From DATKYQ01 sp035528415 (GTDB taxonomy: Bacteria > Myxococcota > B64-G9), in contig DATKYQ010000008.1 of assembly GCA_035528415.1 (NCBI GenBank), forward strand, positions 1-64,000: a DNA stretch of 64,000 nucleotides, given 5' to 3'. How positions within the stretch are numbered: the stretch's first letter is position 1; each line of letters opens with the position of its first letter. Of the stretch, positions 1 through 7,812 are shown piece by piece. The position numbers and the translations under genes are program-made. The notes below the pieces were generated by a model. The model saw only the letters and a program-made list of their open reading frames with translations, was not told the DNA's origin and made no database searches.

Positions 1-2
1 AC

Positions 3-170
3 CCCGGCCTGCTGACCTGCAAGGGACGCTCGCGCCTGTTTGAAGCAGACACGGTAGTCTACGATCACCTGGCGACCACCGCCTTGCCCTGCGACTTACC
101 GGCTAAGGTCGAACTACGCAGCGTGGGAAAGCAGGCCGGCCTGTTGGAAAAAGGGCGGAAGCAGGCGTAG
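3..170 (+). pseudogene. Uroporphyrinogen-III C-methyltransferase (SUMT), truncated fragment
   Basis: The frame is open from the window edge to a TAG at 168-170. It reads like the start of a SUMT/CobA enzyme: PGLLTCKGRSRLFEADTVVYDHL followed by VELRSVGKQAG corresponds to the family's conserved PGLLT-KG---L--ADVVVYD and VGK-AG segments. SUMT transfers two methyl groups from S-adenosylmethionine to uroporphyrinogen III on the way to siroheme and cobalamin. The family continues with an R-H-x-x-Q-E-E-I region and about 200 more residues. Here it becomes LLEKGRKQA and stops, so the enzyme is cut off shortly after residue 50. A second VGK-like stretch in another frame follows at about 142-160. I read it as a broken gene next to an inserted metal-resistance operon; an assembly join is also possible. 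Confidence 0.6.
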
Positions 171-221
171 GAGGCTCTTTCTGAAGTAGCCAATCACGCC
201 TACTTGGGAGTTGTGGATCGT

Positions 222-250
222 TTGACAGGCAGTCAGAACGTTTCTATACT
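222..250 (+). promoter_or_regulatory. Sigma-70 type promoter of the metal-efflux operon
   Basis: TTGACA at 222-227 and TATACT at 245-250 are separated by 17 bases, an almost perfect housekeeping promoter. The arsR-type start codon lies 26 bases downstream. The -10 box overlaps the inverted repeat at 248-259, as expected for a repressor of the ArsR/SmtB family. Confidence 0.8.
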
Positions 251-259
251 TGCTCAAGT
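248..259. promoter_or_regulatory. Inverted-repeat operator, likely bound by the ArsR-type repressor
   Basis: ACTTG-CT-CAAGT is a perfect inverted repeat overlapping the end of the -10 box. An outer TACTT (247-251) / AAGTA (261-265) pair surrounds it. ArsR/SmtB proteins bind short imperfect palindromes at exactly this position and leave the DNA on binding metal. Binding by the adjacent regulator is an inference from location. Confidence 0.6.
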
Positions 260-276
260 GAAGTAGTGAGGCGCAC

Positions 277-693
277 ATGGCCCGTAGGAAGACAACCGCA
301 CCAGCAAGACCGTACGGCGACAAGGCCGTCCCGACCGACAAGTGTGGAGTCTTCTCCGTCGACGAGGAGCGTGTTCGCCGAGGACGAGCGGCCCTGCCAC
401 CGGACGAGCAAGCCCAGGACATCGCCGACATCTTCAAGATGCTCGCTCATCCGACCCGGGTGAAGCTGATTCGTGGCCTGGCCAGCGGCGAGATGTGCGT
501 CTGCGAGATCTCGGAGGTTGTCGGCCTGTCAGTTTCCGCGACCTCGCATCAGCTCCACCAGCTCCGCGACTTGCGTCTTGTCCGCTCCCGCTCGGAGGGC
601 AAGCTCGTTCACTACTCCCTCCAAGCGCCGTTCCTGGTCTCCTTGCTCGAAGACTGCGCGCACCACGTCTCAGACCATGGGGCGCGAGTATGA
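277..693 (+). CDS. ArsR/SmtB family metal-responsive repressor
   Basis: A 138-residue winged-helix protein. Residues 45-130 carry the ArsR fold (ADIFKMLAHPTRVKLIRGL, then the recognition region SATSHQLHQLRDLRLV). The motif EMCVCEIS matches the alpha3 metal site ELCVCDL of ArsR, CadC and SmtB-type sensors. An N-terminal extension of about 45 residues contains one more Cys (KCGVF), as in CadC-like sensors that use extra N-terminal ligands. It is the first gene of the efflux operon and overlaps the next gene by ATGA. Family knowledge says apo-protein represses and metal releases. The metal cannot be read off; soft metals such as Cd, Pb, Cu or As(III) fit two vicinal Cys residues. Confidence 0.9.
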   Translation: MARRKTTAPARPYGDKAVPTDKCGVFSVDEERVRRGRAALPPDEQAQDIADIFKMLAHPTRVKLIRGLASGEMCVCEISEVVGLSVSATSHQLHQLRDLRLVRSRSEGKLVHYSLQAPFLVSLLEDCAHHVSDHGARV

Positions 694-1022
694 AGCTGCA
701 ACGCCTCGCCCTTGCTGTGTTGTTTCTTTTTGTCGCCGGGCTCGTATCGGCGACGGCGGGCGAGATCCTGCTCACATTGGTGAGCTCCGACCGGGTGAAC
801 TGCTCCGAGGGCCCCTCGTGCCCGGACCCGGACGACGACGGAAACCCATGCGGTCCCACCTGCCCGTGCGCGTGCTGTCCCGGCCATTCGGCGGCGGCCG
901 CGTTCGTGTCAATACGACCATCCATCCAGGCCCTGCCATCCGACGAGTTTCAAGCCTCGTTGACCGACGACCTTCATCCGAAGGACTTCCACTTCCGCAT
1001 CTTCCATCCGCCGCGCGCCTGA
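690..1022 (+). CDS. Small exported Cys-rich protein of the metal-efflux operon
   Basis: A 110-residue protein whose ATG overlaps the repressor's TGA. Residues 1-23 form a signal peptide (MKLQRLALAVLFLFVAGLVS). The mature part has two Asp/Pro/Cys stretches (NCSEGPSCPDPDDDGNPCG and CGPTCPCACCPGH), eight Cys in all and several His, suitable for metal binding in the periplasm. The C-terminus is His/Phe/Pro rich (HPKDFHFRIFHPPRA). I do not recognise a named family. Its place between repressor and pump suggests a periplasmic metal-binding or chaperone role comparable in position to CusF, but there is no sequence similarity to CusF that I can see. Confidence 0.7.
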   Translation: MKLQRLALAVLFLFVAGLVSATAGEILLTLVSSDRVNCSEGPSCPDPDDDGNPCGPTCPCACCPGHSAAAAFVSIRPSIQALPSDEFQASLTDDLHPKDFHFRIFHPPRA

Positions 1023-1050
1023 AGCCTTCCACTTGAGATGGTGCCGGTAG

Positions 1051-1067
1051 GCTCGCGTTACGCGAGC
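1051..1067 (+). other. Perfect hairpin between the small exported protein and the outer-membrane channel gene
   Basis: GCTCGCG-TTA-CGCGAGC forms a 7-bp stem with a 3-base loop. No T-run follows, so it is not a standard terminator. It may stabilise the downstream transcript or tune pump expression relative to the repressor. Confidence 0.4.
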
Positions 1068-1129
1068 GTCCGGCTATGGCGAATCTTCGACGTCCTCCAC
1101 GGGCGTCCTTGAAAGGCAGGTGTTCGAAG

Positions 1130-2440
1130 ATGCGACGCACTCCCGTGCGCGCCTCCCGTTGGAGGTACAATCAGCTCCTATTGGTGGTTCTTCTCTCGGC
1201 GAGCCCGGCGATGGCCGATCCGGGCCAGCCGTATTCCGTTCCTGCGCCGGCCGGAACCTCTGACGGGTCCTCCGGGACCATCGTCAAGGTGACCTGGCCG
1301 GACATCGCACGCCTCGTCAACCAGCATCCACGCCTCGCCGCCGGTAAGTTCCAGATCGATGCGGCACGCGGAGGCGTGGACGCGGCAGGCGCGGTGCCGA
1401 ACCCGACTCTGGAGGTCAACGTCGACCAGGGGCTGCCACGGGCCGGCGGCGCCTCGCGCGTCGAGTGGGGGCTAGCGCTGACCATGCCCCTCGGTTGGAT
1501 CGCGCAACGCGGGTCGCGGATCGGCGCGGCCGAGGCCGAGGTCGACATCGCCCTGGCCGAGAGTAAGGCGCTCAGGCGCAACGTGCTGCTGCAGCTTCGG
1601 ACTCTGTTCTGGAACCTAGCGTACGAGCAGGCGAGGGTCACCTTGCTCGAGGCCATCGAAGCACAGACCTCGGCGCTGGTGCAAACGGTCAAGAGGCAGG
1701 TCGAAAAGGGAGAGGTTCGCCCAGTGGAGGCGACCCGGGTCGAGATCGAGCTCGAAAAGGTCACGAGCGAGCTGGAGTCCGCGCGCACCTCGCTCTCAGC
1801 TCGCCAGGCTGGGCTTGCGTTGTGGCTCGGCGTGCTTGCTGGCAGGACGATCGTGGCGGTCGCCGACCTGGACGCGCTGCCGGTAGCGAAGGACCGTGAC
1901 ACGGCCCTGGCCAAGGCGCGGTCGACACATCCGGCGCTGGTGGTCGCGCGGGCGACAACGCGGGTCATCGAGGCCGAGGTCGGCACCGAGAGGATGGCTC
2001 GCGTGCCGTCGTTCTCCATTACGGGCTTCACGACGTACGAGCTCGACCGCCGAGCCTACGGCGTCGGGCTCGCCGTCGACTTGCCGATCTGGAACTGGAA
2101 CTCCGGTCGCATCGCTCAAGCCGAGGGCAAGCTGGCTGCGAGTCGTAAGCAGGCTGAGGTCACCGGACTGGAGGTCGAGGCGACCGTCCTTGATACCCAG
2201 GCCGCCTGCCAGGCGTCGGTCCAAACCGCGACGCGCTTCAGGAACAACGTGGTGCCGCGCTCCGAATCCGCCGCATCCACCATGGAGAAAACGTACCAAC
2301 TCGGCGAGGCGAGCCTTCTTGAGGTCATCGACGCCCGCCGCACCCTGCTTGACTCGCGCCGTCTCTACTTGAGCGCGCTCGTGCAAGCCCAGATCGACTG
2401 CAGCCGCCTCGGTGTGTTGATCGGAGAGGAGCCTAAATGA
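1130..2440 (+). CDS. CzcC/TolC-like outer-membrane efflux protein
   Basis: A 436-residue outer-membrane factor of an RND metal pump. The chosen ATG at 1130 gives a signal peptide (RYNQLLLVVLLSASPAMA); an upstream in-frame ATG at 1076 would add residues unlike a signal. The mature protein has the duplicated OEP helices typical of TolC/CzcC, with coiled-coil segments around residues 70-190 and 270-420. It forms the trimeric channel that lets the pump expel ions across the outer membrane. Its stop overlaps the next start (ATGA at 2437-2440), so it is translationally coupled to the adaptor gene. Confidence 0.88.
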   Translation: MRRTPVRASRWRYNQLLLVVLLSASPAMADPGQPYSVPAPAGTSDGSSGTIVKVTWPDIARLVNQHPRLAAGKFQIDAARGGVDAAGAVPNPTLEVNVDQGLPRAGGASRVEWGLALTMPLGWIAQRGSRIGAAEAEVDIALAESKALRRNVLLQLRTLFWNLAYEQARVTLLEAIEAQTSALVQTVKRQVEKGEVRPVEATRVEIELEKVTSELESARTSLSARQAGLALWLGVLAGRTIVAVADLDALPVAKDRDTALAKARSTHPALVVARATTRVIEAEVGTERMARVPSFSITGFTTYELDRRAYGVGLAVDLPIWNWNSGRIAQAEGKLAASRKQAEVTGLEVEATVLDTQAACQASVQTATRFRNNVVPRSESAASTMEKTYQLGEASLLEVIDARRTLLDSRRLYLSALVQAQIDCSRLGVLIGEEPK

Positions 2441-3756
2441 ACACCAGAACCCCGATTTATTTCTTCGTGCTGGTCCTCCTGATCGCGAGCCTGTCCTGCA
2501 ACAAGAGCAACCCTGCCGAGGCCACTGCCGCCGCCCAGGCAAAGCCGGATGAGCACGGGGGGCACGGAACCCAGACCGGCAAGGGCCACGAGGAGGACAC
2601 CGAGGCCAAGGAGCCGTCGGATCTCGACCGCCTGGTGGAGGAACTGATAGCCCTCACCTGCGAGCACAAGAAGAAGACCTTCGAGTGCGATGAGTGCCGC
2701 TACGAGGTGGGCTTCGTGCGCGCGCCGGCGAGCCTCACGGAGGGTGGGCTCGTCACGACGGTCAATGTCGAGCGACAGAAGGTCGCCGCGCCCATCGCGC
2801 TTACCGGCGAGATCCGCTTCAACGAGCGACGCGTCGGTCACGTGAGCACTCAGGTAGAGGGTGTCATCAAGCAGGTCCACGTCGCGCTTGGCGACCCGGT
2901 CAAGAAGGGCCAGCCTCTAATCACGATCGAGAGCGTCACGGTCGGCGAAAGCCAGGCCGCCTATCTCGAGGCCCGGGGCATGCTCACATTGGCCCGGCGC
3001 AACTTCGAGCGGGTGTCGGATCTGCACAAGGAGAACATCTCCTCGGAGAAAGAGTTCCTCCTGGCGAAGCAGGAGCTGGATGCCGCCGAGATCCGCGCAG
3101 CAGGCGCGCGCAGCAAGCTGAGCCGCCTTGGCACCGGTGGTACCTCGGGCGGCCGACTCGTGCTCCGCGCTCCGATCGACGGCACGGTGCTGGTGATGCA
3201 CGCTGTCTCGGGCGAGGTGGCCAAGACCGACGAGTCGCTCGTGACCGTGGGCGACAACACCGCGGTGTGGGTCTGGGCGGACATGTACGAACGAGATATC
3301 GCGGCCGTGAAGAAGGGACAGGCCGCGCAGAAACTCGCGGCGTCGATCTCCGTCAAGGCCTACCCCGGCGAGGAGTTCCCCGGGATTGTCGACCTGGTGA
3401 GCCCGGCGATGAACGAGTCCTCGCGCACGGTGAAGGTGCGCGTTCAGGTGAAGAACGACGACGGCCGGCTACTGGCGGGGATGTTCGCGGGGGTCAAGCT
3501 GTTCCTTCCGGGGACGGACGAAACACTGGCGGTCCCCCGCAACGCGGTGCTCGAAGACGAGGGACGGTCCTTCGTGTTCGTCCATCACCTGGGTGAGTAC
3601 TACGTTCGCCGAGCCGTCATCACCGGGCGAACCTGGGCGGGGTGGGTCGAGATCAAGAAGGGGCTCTTGCCGACACAGACAGTGGTCGCCGAAGGCGCGT
3701 TCCTCATGAAGTCCGACGTCCTGCGCTCGAAGATGGGCGCGGGCTGCGCGGATTAA
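2437..3756 (+). CDS. CzcB/CusB-like periplasmic adaptor lipoprotein
   Basis: A 439-residue membrane-fusion protein. Residues 1-21 are a lipoprotein signal ending LIASLSC. A His/Glu-rich segment (HGGHGTQTGKGHEEDTE) and a Cys/His cluster (CEHKKKTFECDECRY, near residue 75-90) precede the adaptor core and could capture metal before transfer to the pump. The core shows the biotinyl-lipoyl halves (HVSTQVEGVIKQVHVALGD and LVLRAPIDGTVLVMHAVSGE), an alpha hairpin, then a beta-barrel (RVQVKNDDGRLLAGMFAGVKL) and a membrane-proximal domain. It connects the inner-membrane pump at 3769 to the outer channel. Twelve bases separate it from the pump gene. Confidence 0.9.
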   Translation: MNTRTPIYFFVLVLLIASLSCNKSNPAEATAAAQAKPDEHGGHGTQTGKGHEEDTEAKEPSDLDRLVEELIALTCEHKKKTFECDECRYEVGFVRAPASLTEGGLVTTVNVERQKVAAPIALTGEIRFNERRVGHVSTQVEGVIKQVHVALGDPVKKGQPLITIESVTVGESQAAYLEARGMLTLARRNFERVSDLHKENISSEKEFLLAKQELDAAEIRAAGARSKLSRLGTGGTSGGRLVLRAPIDGTVLVMHAVSGEVAKTDESLVTVGDNTAVWVWADMYERDIAAVKKGQAAQKLAASISVKAYPGEEFPGIVDLVSPAMNESSRTVKVRVQVKNDDGRLLAGMFAGVKLFLPGTDETLAVPRNAVLEDEGRSFVFVHHLGEYYVRRAVITGRTWAGWVEIKKGLLPTQTVVAEGAFLMKSDVLRSKMGAGCAD

Positions 3757-3768
3757 GAGAATAACATC

Positions 3769-6700
3769 ATGGCATTCATTACATGGCTTTTCAAGAACCG
3801 CTTCCTCGTGCTCCTTGCTGCGGCGGCTGCTGTCGTCGCCGGTGTCGTCGCGTGGACGCGCCTGCCTATCGACGCCTTCCCCGACGTCACCAACACGCAG
3901 GTAATGATCCTCAGCAAGGCTCCGGGGCTCGCTGCGGTCGATGTCGAACAAAGGGTGAGCTACCCGATCGAGCAAGTGATGCGCGGCCTACCCAGGGTGC
4001 AGCAGGTTCGCTCTATCTCCAAAGCGGGTCTCTCCCAAGTGGTCATTGTTTTCGAAGAGGGCGTCGAAACGTATTGGACCCGACAGATGGTCTTCGAGCG
4101 TCTGGCCATAGCGCGGGAGGATCTTCCATCCGGTGTCGAGCCCGAGCTCGGGCCTACCAGCACGGGTCTTGGCGAAATCTTCCAGTACACGCTTGAGGGC
4201 GAGAAATACAACGCAATGGAGCTGCGCACCATCCAGGACTGGCTGGTGGCACCGCTGCTCAAGCCAATCGCCGGGGTGAACGAGGTCAACAGCTTCGGAG
4301 GGTACGTCAAGCAATACCAGGTGCTCATAATACCCGAAAGACTGCTGAAGTACGGTCTAACCACGAACGACGTGGTCGAGGCCGTCGAGCGCAACAACGC
4401 CAATGCCGGCGGCGGCGTGATCGTGCGCGGCTGGGAGCAGGTCTACTTGCGGGGCGTTGGACTTCTCAAGGACATCCCCGACATCGAACGCATCGTGCTC
4501 AAGGCCAAAGACGGCGCGCCGGTGTATCTGCGCGACGTCGCCGACGTGGTGATCGGCGCCGAGCCTCGCCAGGGTGCGGTTACGCGCGACGGGAAGGGCG
4601 AGGTCGTGGCCGGCATGATCATCATGCTCAAGGGTGAAAACTCGAAGGACGTGGTGAGCCGGGTCAAGGATGTGGCGACAAAGATAGGCGCCACCTTGCC
4701 GGAGGGCGTCCGGCTCAACGTTTTCTATGACCGCACCTCACTCGTCGAGGCTTGCATCGAGACGGTGGCGAATGCACTGCGCGAAGGTAGCTTCTTCGTC
4801 ATCATCGTCCTCTTCCTGTTTCTGGCGGAGCTTCGGACCGCGCTGGTGGTCACGCTTTCGTTACCGCTCACCTTCCTCATCAGCTTCGTAGTCATGAGTA
4901 CGGCGGGGTTGACGTTGAACCTCATGAGCCTGGGCGGAATGGCCTTCTCCGTCGGCATGGTCGTCGACGCTTCGGTGGTCATCGTGGAGAACATTCGTCG
5001 CCACCTCGCTCATCGTCGCGCAGAAGAGAAGCGCCGCATCGTTGCCGAGGCGCTTTTAGAGGTGGCACGGCCCGTGGCATTCTCCGTCCTCATCATCGCC
5101 ATCATCCTGGTACCGCTCTTCACCCTTCAGGGGGTCGAAGGAAAGATGTTCGCCCCGCTCGCGGCGACCATGCTCATCGCGTTGCTCGTCTCGCTCGGAG
5201 TAGCGCTGATCATCGTGCCGGTATTGTCAGAGATGATCCTCAAGCAGGCTCCGGAAAAAGCGTTCGGTTTCATTCGGCGTTTCCACCAAGCCTATCTGAA
5301 GCTCCTGGGCCATGCGGTTCGGCGTCCCGCAGTCACCCTTGGAATCTCCGGTGCGATCTTCGTGGGCGCCGTAGGGCTCGTCCCTTTCATCGGAACCGAG
5401 TTCATGCCCCCACTCGACGAGGGATCCATCGCTGTCAACGTCGTGCGACTTCCCAACGCCTCCCTCGACGGTTCGGTTCAGGTGGCGAGCTTCATCGAGA
5501 AACGACTACTGAAGTTCCCGGAGGTCGAGACCGTGGTCAGCAAGACCGGCCGCGCCGAGATCTCCGAAGACCCCATGGGCCCCGAACAGACCGACGTCTT
5601 CATCATGCTCAAGCCGCGCAAGCAGTGGGGCACGGGTCGAAACAAGGCAGAGCTCGTTGAGGCCCTCCAGGAGGATCTCGGCGAGATCCCGGGCTTGCGC
5701 TACTCCTTCTCCCAACCCATCGCCCTGCGGGTCAACGAGCTAATCTCGGGCGTCAAGAGCGATCTGGCCGTCAAGATCTTCGGACCCGACCTCGCGGTGC
5801 TCAAGAAGTTCGCCGACCGAGCTGCTGCTGCAGTCGCCGGCATCGAGGGCGCCCGCGACGTCAAGGTGGAGCAGGTTTCGGGGATGACCCAGCTCGATGT
5901 GGTCATCGATCGCGAAGCCGTGGCCCGCCACGGCATCAACATCGCCGACGTCAACGAGGCAATTGAGACGGCCATCGCCGGCAGAAAAGCGAGTACGCTC
6001 ATCGAGGACCAACGGCGATTTGCCATCGTCGTACGCTTCCCCGAGTCGGCGCGCTCCGACATCCCGGAGGTCGAGCGGCTCCTGATCCCGGCGCCTGGCG
6101 GGGAACGCGTACCGCTCGCCCAGGTCGCGAAGATCGAGCTTGTCGAGGCGCCAGCTCAGGTTAGTCGAGAGAACGGCATGCGGCGGGTAGTGGTCGAAGC
6201 CAACGTGCGCGGCCGCAACCTTGGGGGTTTTGTCAAGGACGTGCAGGAGCGCATCGCGCCGCTCGCGAAGGAGCTGCAGTCGGGGTATTTCGTCGAGTAC
6301 GGCGGACAGTTCGAGAACCAGCAGCGCGCCATGCGGCAGCTCTCCATCGTGGTGCCCATCGCGCTCCTCCTTATTCTCACCTTGCTCTTCATGGCGCTCG
6401 GCTCGGTGAAAGACTCACTGCTGGTGCTCGTCGTCCTGCCGTTTGCCGTGGTGGGTGGCATCGTCGCCGTGATCGTGGCGCGAATGCCGCTATCGGTATC
6501 GGCGGCCGTGGCCTTCATCGTTCTGCTCGGCGTCGCCGTGCAAAACGGCGTCGTGCTGATCTCCTTCTTCCGGCAGCTCCGCCAGCGCGGCGAGAGCGTG
6601 GCTGATACGATCACGAAAGGTTGCGACCTGCGGTTCAGGCCACTGCTCATGACCGCGCTCGTCGCCTTCATCGGGCAGTTGCCGATGCTGTACGCGACCG

Positions 6701-6861
6701 GATCGGGCGCGGATATCCAGAAGCCGCTCGCCGTGGTCGTGATGGGCGGGCTGATCACCTCGACGCTGCTGACGCTGATCGTGCTGCCGACGATCTACGG
6801 CTTGCTGCACGAGAAGCGAACGGAAACCGAGATTCAGGGAGGACTCCGATGGATGAACTAG
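3769..6861 (+). CDS. CzcA/CusA family heavy-metal RND efflux pump
   Basis: A 1030-residue inner-membrane proton/metal antiporter of full family length. Twelve membrane helices flank two large periplasmic loops; the N-terminus (FKNRFLVLLAAAAAVVAGV) and PIDAFPDVTNTQV are family hallmarks. The TM4 motif reads SLGGMAFSVGMVVDASVVIV: the VVD and VE acidic residues are present. The first Asp of the Czc-type DFG motif is replaced by AFS, which resembles the CusA-like (monovalent Cu/Ag) arrangement. Together with the adaptor and channel it would expel ions from periplasm or cytoplasm. Substrate is therefore uncertain between Cu/Ag and divalent ions. It is last in the operon except for a 23-codon frame overlapping its stop. 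Confidence 0.93.
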   Translation: MAFITWLFKNRFLVLLAAAAAVVAGVVAWTRLPIDAFPDVTNTQVMILSKAPGLAAVDVEQRVSYPIEQVMRGLPRVQQVRSISKAGLSQVVIVFEEGVETYWTRQMVFERLAIAREDLPSGVEPELGPTSTGLGEIFQYTLEGEKYNAMELRTIQDWLVAPLLKPIAGVNEVNSFGGYVKQYQVLIIPERLLKYGLTTNDVVEAVERNNANAGGGVIVRGWEQVYLRGVGLLKDIPDIERIVLKAKDGAPVYLRDVADVVIGAEPRQGAVTRDGKGEVVAGMIIMLKGENSKDVVSRVKDVATKIGATLPEGVRLNVFYDRTSLVEACIETVANALREGSFFVIIVLFLFLAELRTALVVTLSLPLTFLISFVVMSTAGLTLNLMSLGGMAFSVGMVVDASVVIVENIRRHLAHRRAEEKRRIVAEALLEVARPVAFSVLIIAIILVPLFTLQGVEGKMFAPLAATMLIALLVSLGVALIIVPVLSEMILKQAPEKAFGFIRRFHQAYLKLLGHAVRRPAVTLGISGAIFVGAVGLVPFIGTEFMPPLDEGSIAVNVVRLPNASLDGSVQVASFIEKRLLKFPEVETVVSKTGRAEISEDPMGPEQTDVFIMLKPRKQWGTGRNKAELVEALQEDLGEIPGLRYSFSQPIALRVNELISGVKSDLAVKIFGPDLAVLKKFADRAAAAVAGIEGARDVKVEQVSGMTQLDVVIDREAVARHGINIADVNEAIETAIAGRKASTLIEDQRRFAIVVRFPESARSDIPEVERLLIPAPGGERVPLAQVAKIELVEAPAQVSRENGMRRVVVEANVRGRNLGGFVKDVQERIAPLAKELQSGYFVEYGGQFENQQRAMRQLSIVVPIALLLILTLLFMALGSVKDSLLVLVVLPFAVVGGIVAVIVARMPLSVSAAVAFIVLLGVAVQNGVVLISFFRQLRQRGESVADTITKGCDLRFRPLLMTALVAFIGQLPMLYATGSGADIQKPLAVVVMGGLITSTLLTLIVLPTIYGLLHEKRTETEIQGGLRWMN

Positions 6862-6920
6862 AGAAGCATATCGATCTGGAAGCGGCCAGAAAAGCCCTCC
6901 GGGCGGATTGGAAGCTATAG
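6849..6920 (+). CDS. Possible 23-residue peptide overlapping the pump stop codon
   Basis: ATG at 6849 overlaps the last pump codons and the frame reads MDELEKHIDLEAARKALRADW plus two residues to a TAG at 6918-6920. GGAGG lies 10 bases upstream inside the pump gene (6838-6842). The peptide is charged and helical. It may be a real small coupled peptide or the start of a lost downstream gene. I recognise no family. Confidence 0.25.
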   Translation: MDELEKHIDLEAARKALRADWKL

Positions 6921-7122
6921 TCAGCGCCGAGCGGGGTACGAGGCACCGATACCAAAAACCGGACATGGTCCAGCGCCCGTCTTTGGATGCGCCGAGAGCT
7001 TACGATTCACTGTCCCTGTTTTTTTCTTGTTCAGCAGTAACTCGAAAGTGCTTTATCCCCTGCGGTCTGCTGAAAGTTGAATGGCTTGTGCAGTCATTGA
7101 AATGGTGTGTTAAGATTGGGTC

Positions 7123-7791
7123 ATGAAAAAGCCATTACATTTATTGGTTGTCTGCTGTCTGTTGGTTGCCGTAAACGGGCCGGCCTCGACCGCAAAAGGT
7201 GAAAAAACCGTTAAAATCAACATGACCGTCGGGGAACAACGCATCTTCACCGTCAAGAGCATCACCAAAGTGATTCTCTCGGGCATGGATGCAGCCGATA
7301 TCAAAATAATCGGCAAGCAGCAGTTTGTCATCTTTGCCCTGAAAGAAGGCCGGTGCTCATTTGGAGTGCTGCGCAAAGGCAAGCCGACGCAGAATTGGCA
7401 GGTAACGGTCCACGGCCGGAGTGTTGCTGAATTCAAGGTGTCCTGCGCCGAATTGATGGGCTCACCCTGCACTGATTTGAAAATACATACTGCCTCCGGT
7501 AAGGTCGTACTCAGTGGACAGGCCAACGACCTGGAGACCTATCATAAGATCCGCAAGCTTAGAAAAGCTTTTCCCGACGTGGTCTTCATGGTCGACGTGA
7601 ATCCCCGGGTGCTTGACGCCCTGGTTGAGGTAATCAACGAGGAGTTGAAGCGCAGCGGGCTTGAAAACGCCCGGGTAAACCGGGTTGCCGGGAGACTGAT
7701 AATCGAAGGTACCGTCGCCGACGAACAGGAAAAGCGCAAGGCGAAAATAATCGTAGATGCCCTTTACGATGCGGCCCTGGGAAAAGAATAA
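7123..7791 (+). CDS. Orphan secretin N-terminal-like plus BON domain exported protein
   Basis: A 222-residue protein with signal peptide (MKKPLHLLVVCCLLVAVNGP). Residues 28-100 match the pilus-assembly N-domain found at the start of CpaC/RcpA secretins (VGEQRIFTVKSITKVILSGMD, then an ALKEGRCSFGVL turn). Residues 105-215 contain two BON-like repeats (LKIHTASGKVVLSGQANDLE and VNRVAGRLIIEGTVADEQ). The secretin pore domain is absent: the usual protein is over 400 residues. It stands alone between the metal operon and a divergently read lipoprotein. It probably acts in the periplasm, perhaps as an accessory of a Tad-like or secretion system; this is inference. Confidence 0.75.
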   Translation: MKKPLHLLVVCCLLVAVNGPASTAKGEKTVKINMTVGEQRIFTVKSITKVILSGMDAADIKIIGKQQFVIFALKEGRCSFGVLRKGKPTQNWQVTVHGRSVAEFKVSCAELMGSPCTDLKIHTASGKVVLSGQANDLETYHKIRKLRKAFPDVVFMVDVNPRVLDALVEVINEELKRSGLENARVNRVAGRLIIEGTVADEQEKRKAKIIVDALYDAALGKE

Positions 7792-7812
7792 AAAAAACCG
7801 CCCCCTACTCGC

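Noticed and set aside
6921..7122. Possible RNA gene or extra peptide between the pump operon and the secretin-N protein
   Set aside because: No tRNA-like fold, strong hairpin or convincing frame was found; I see only a weak promoter-like stretch.
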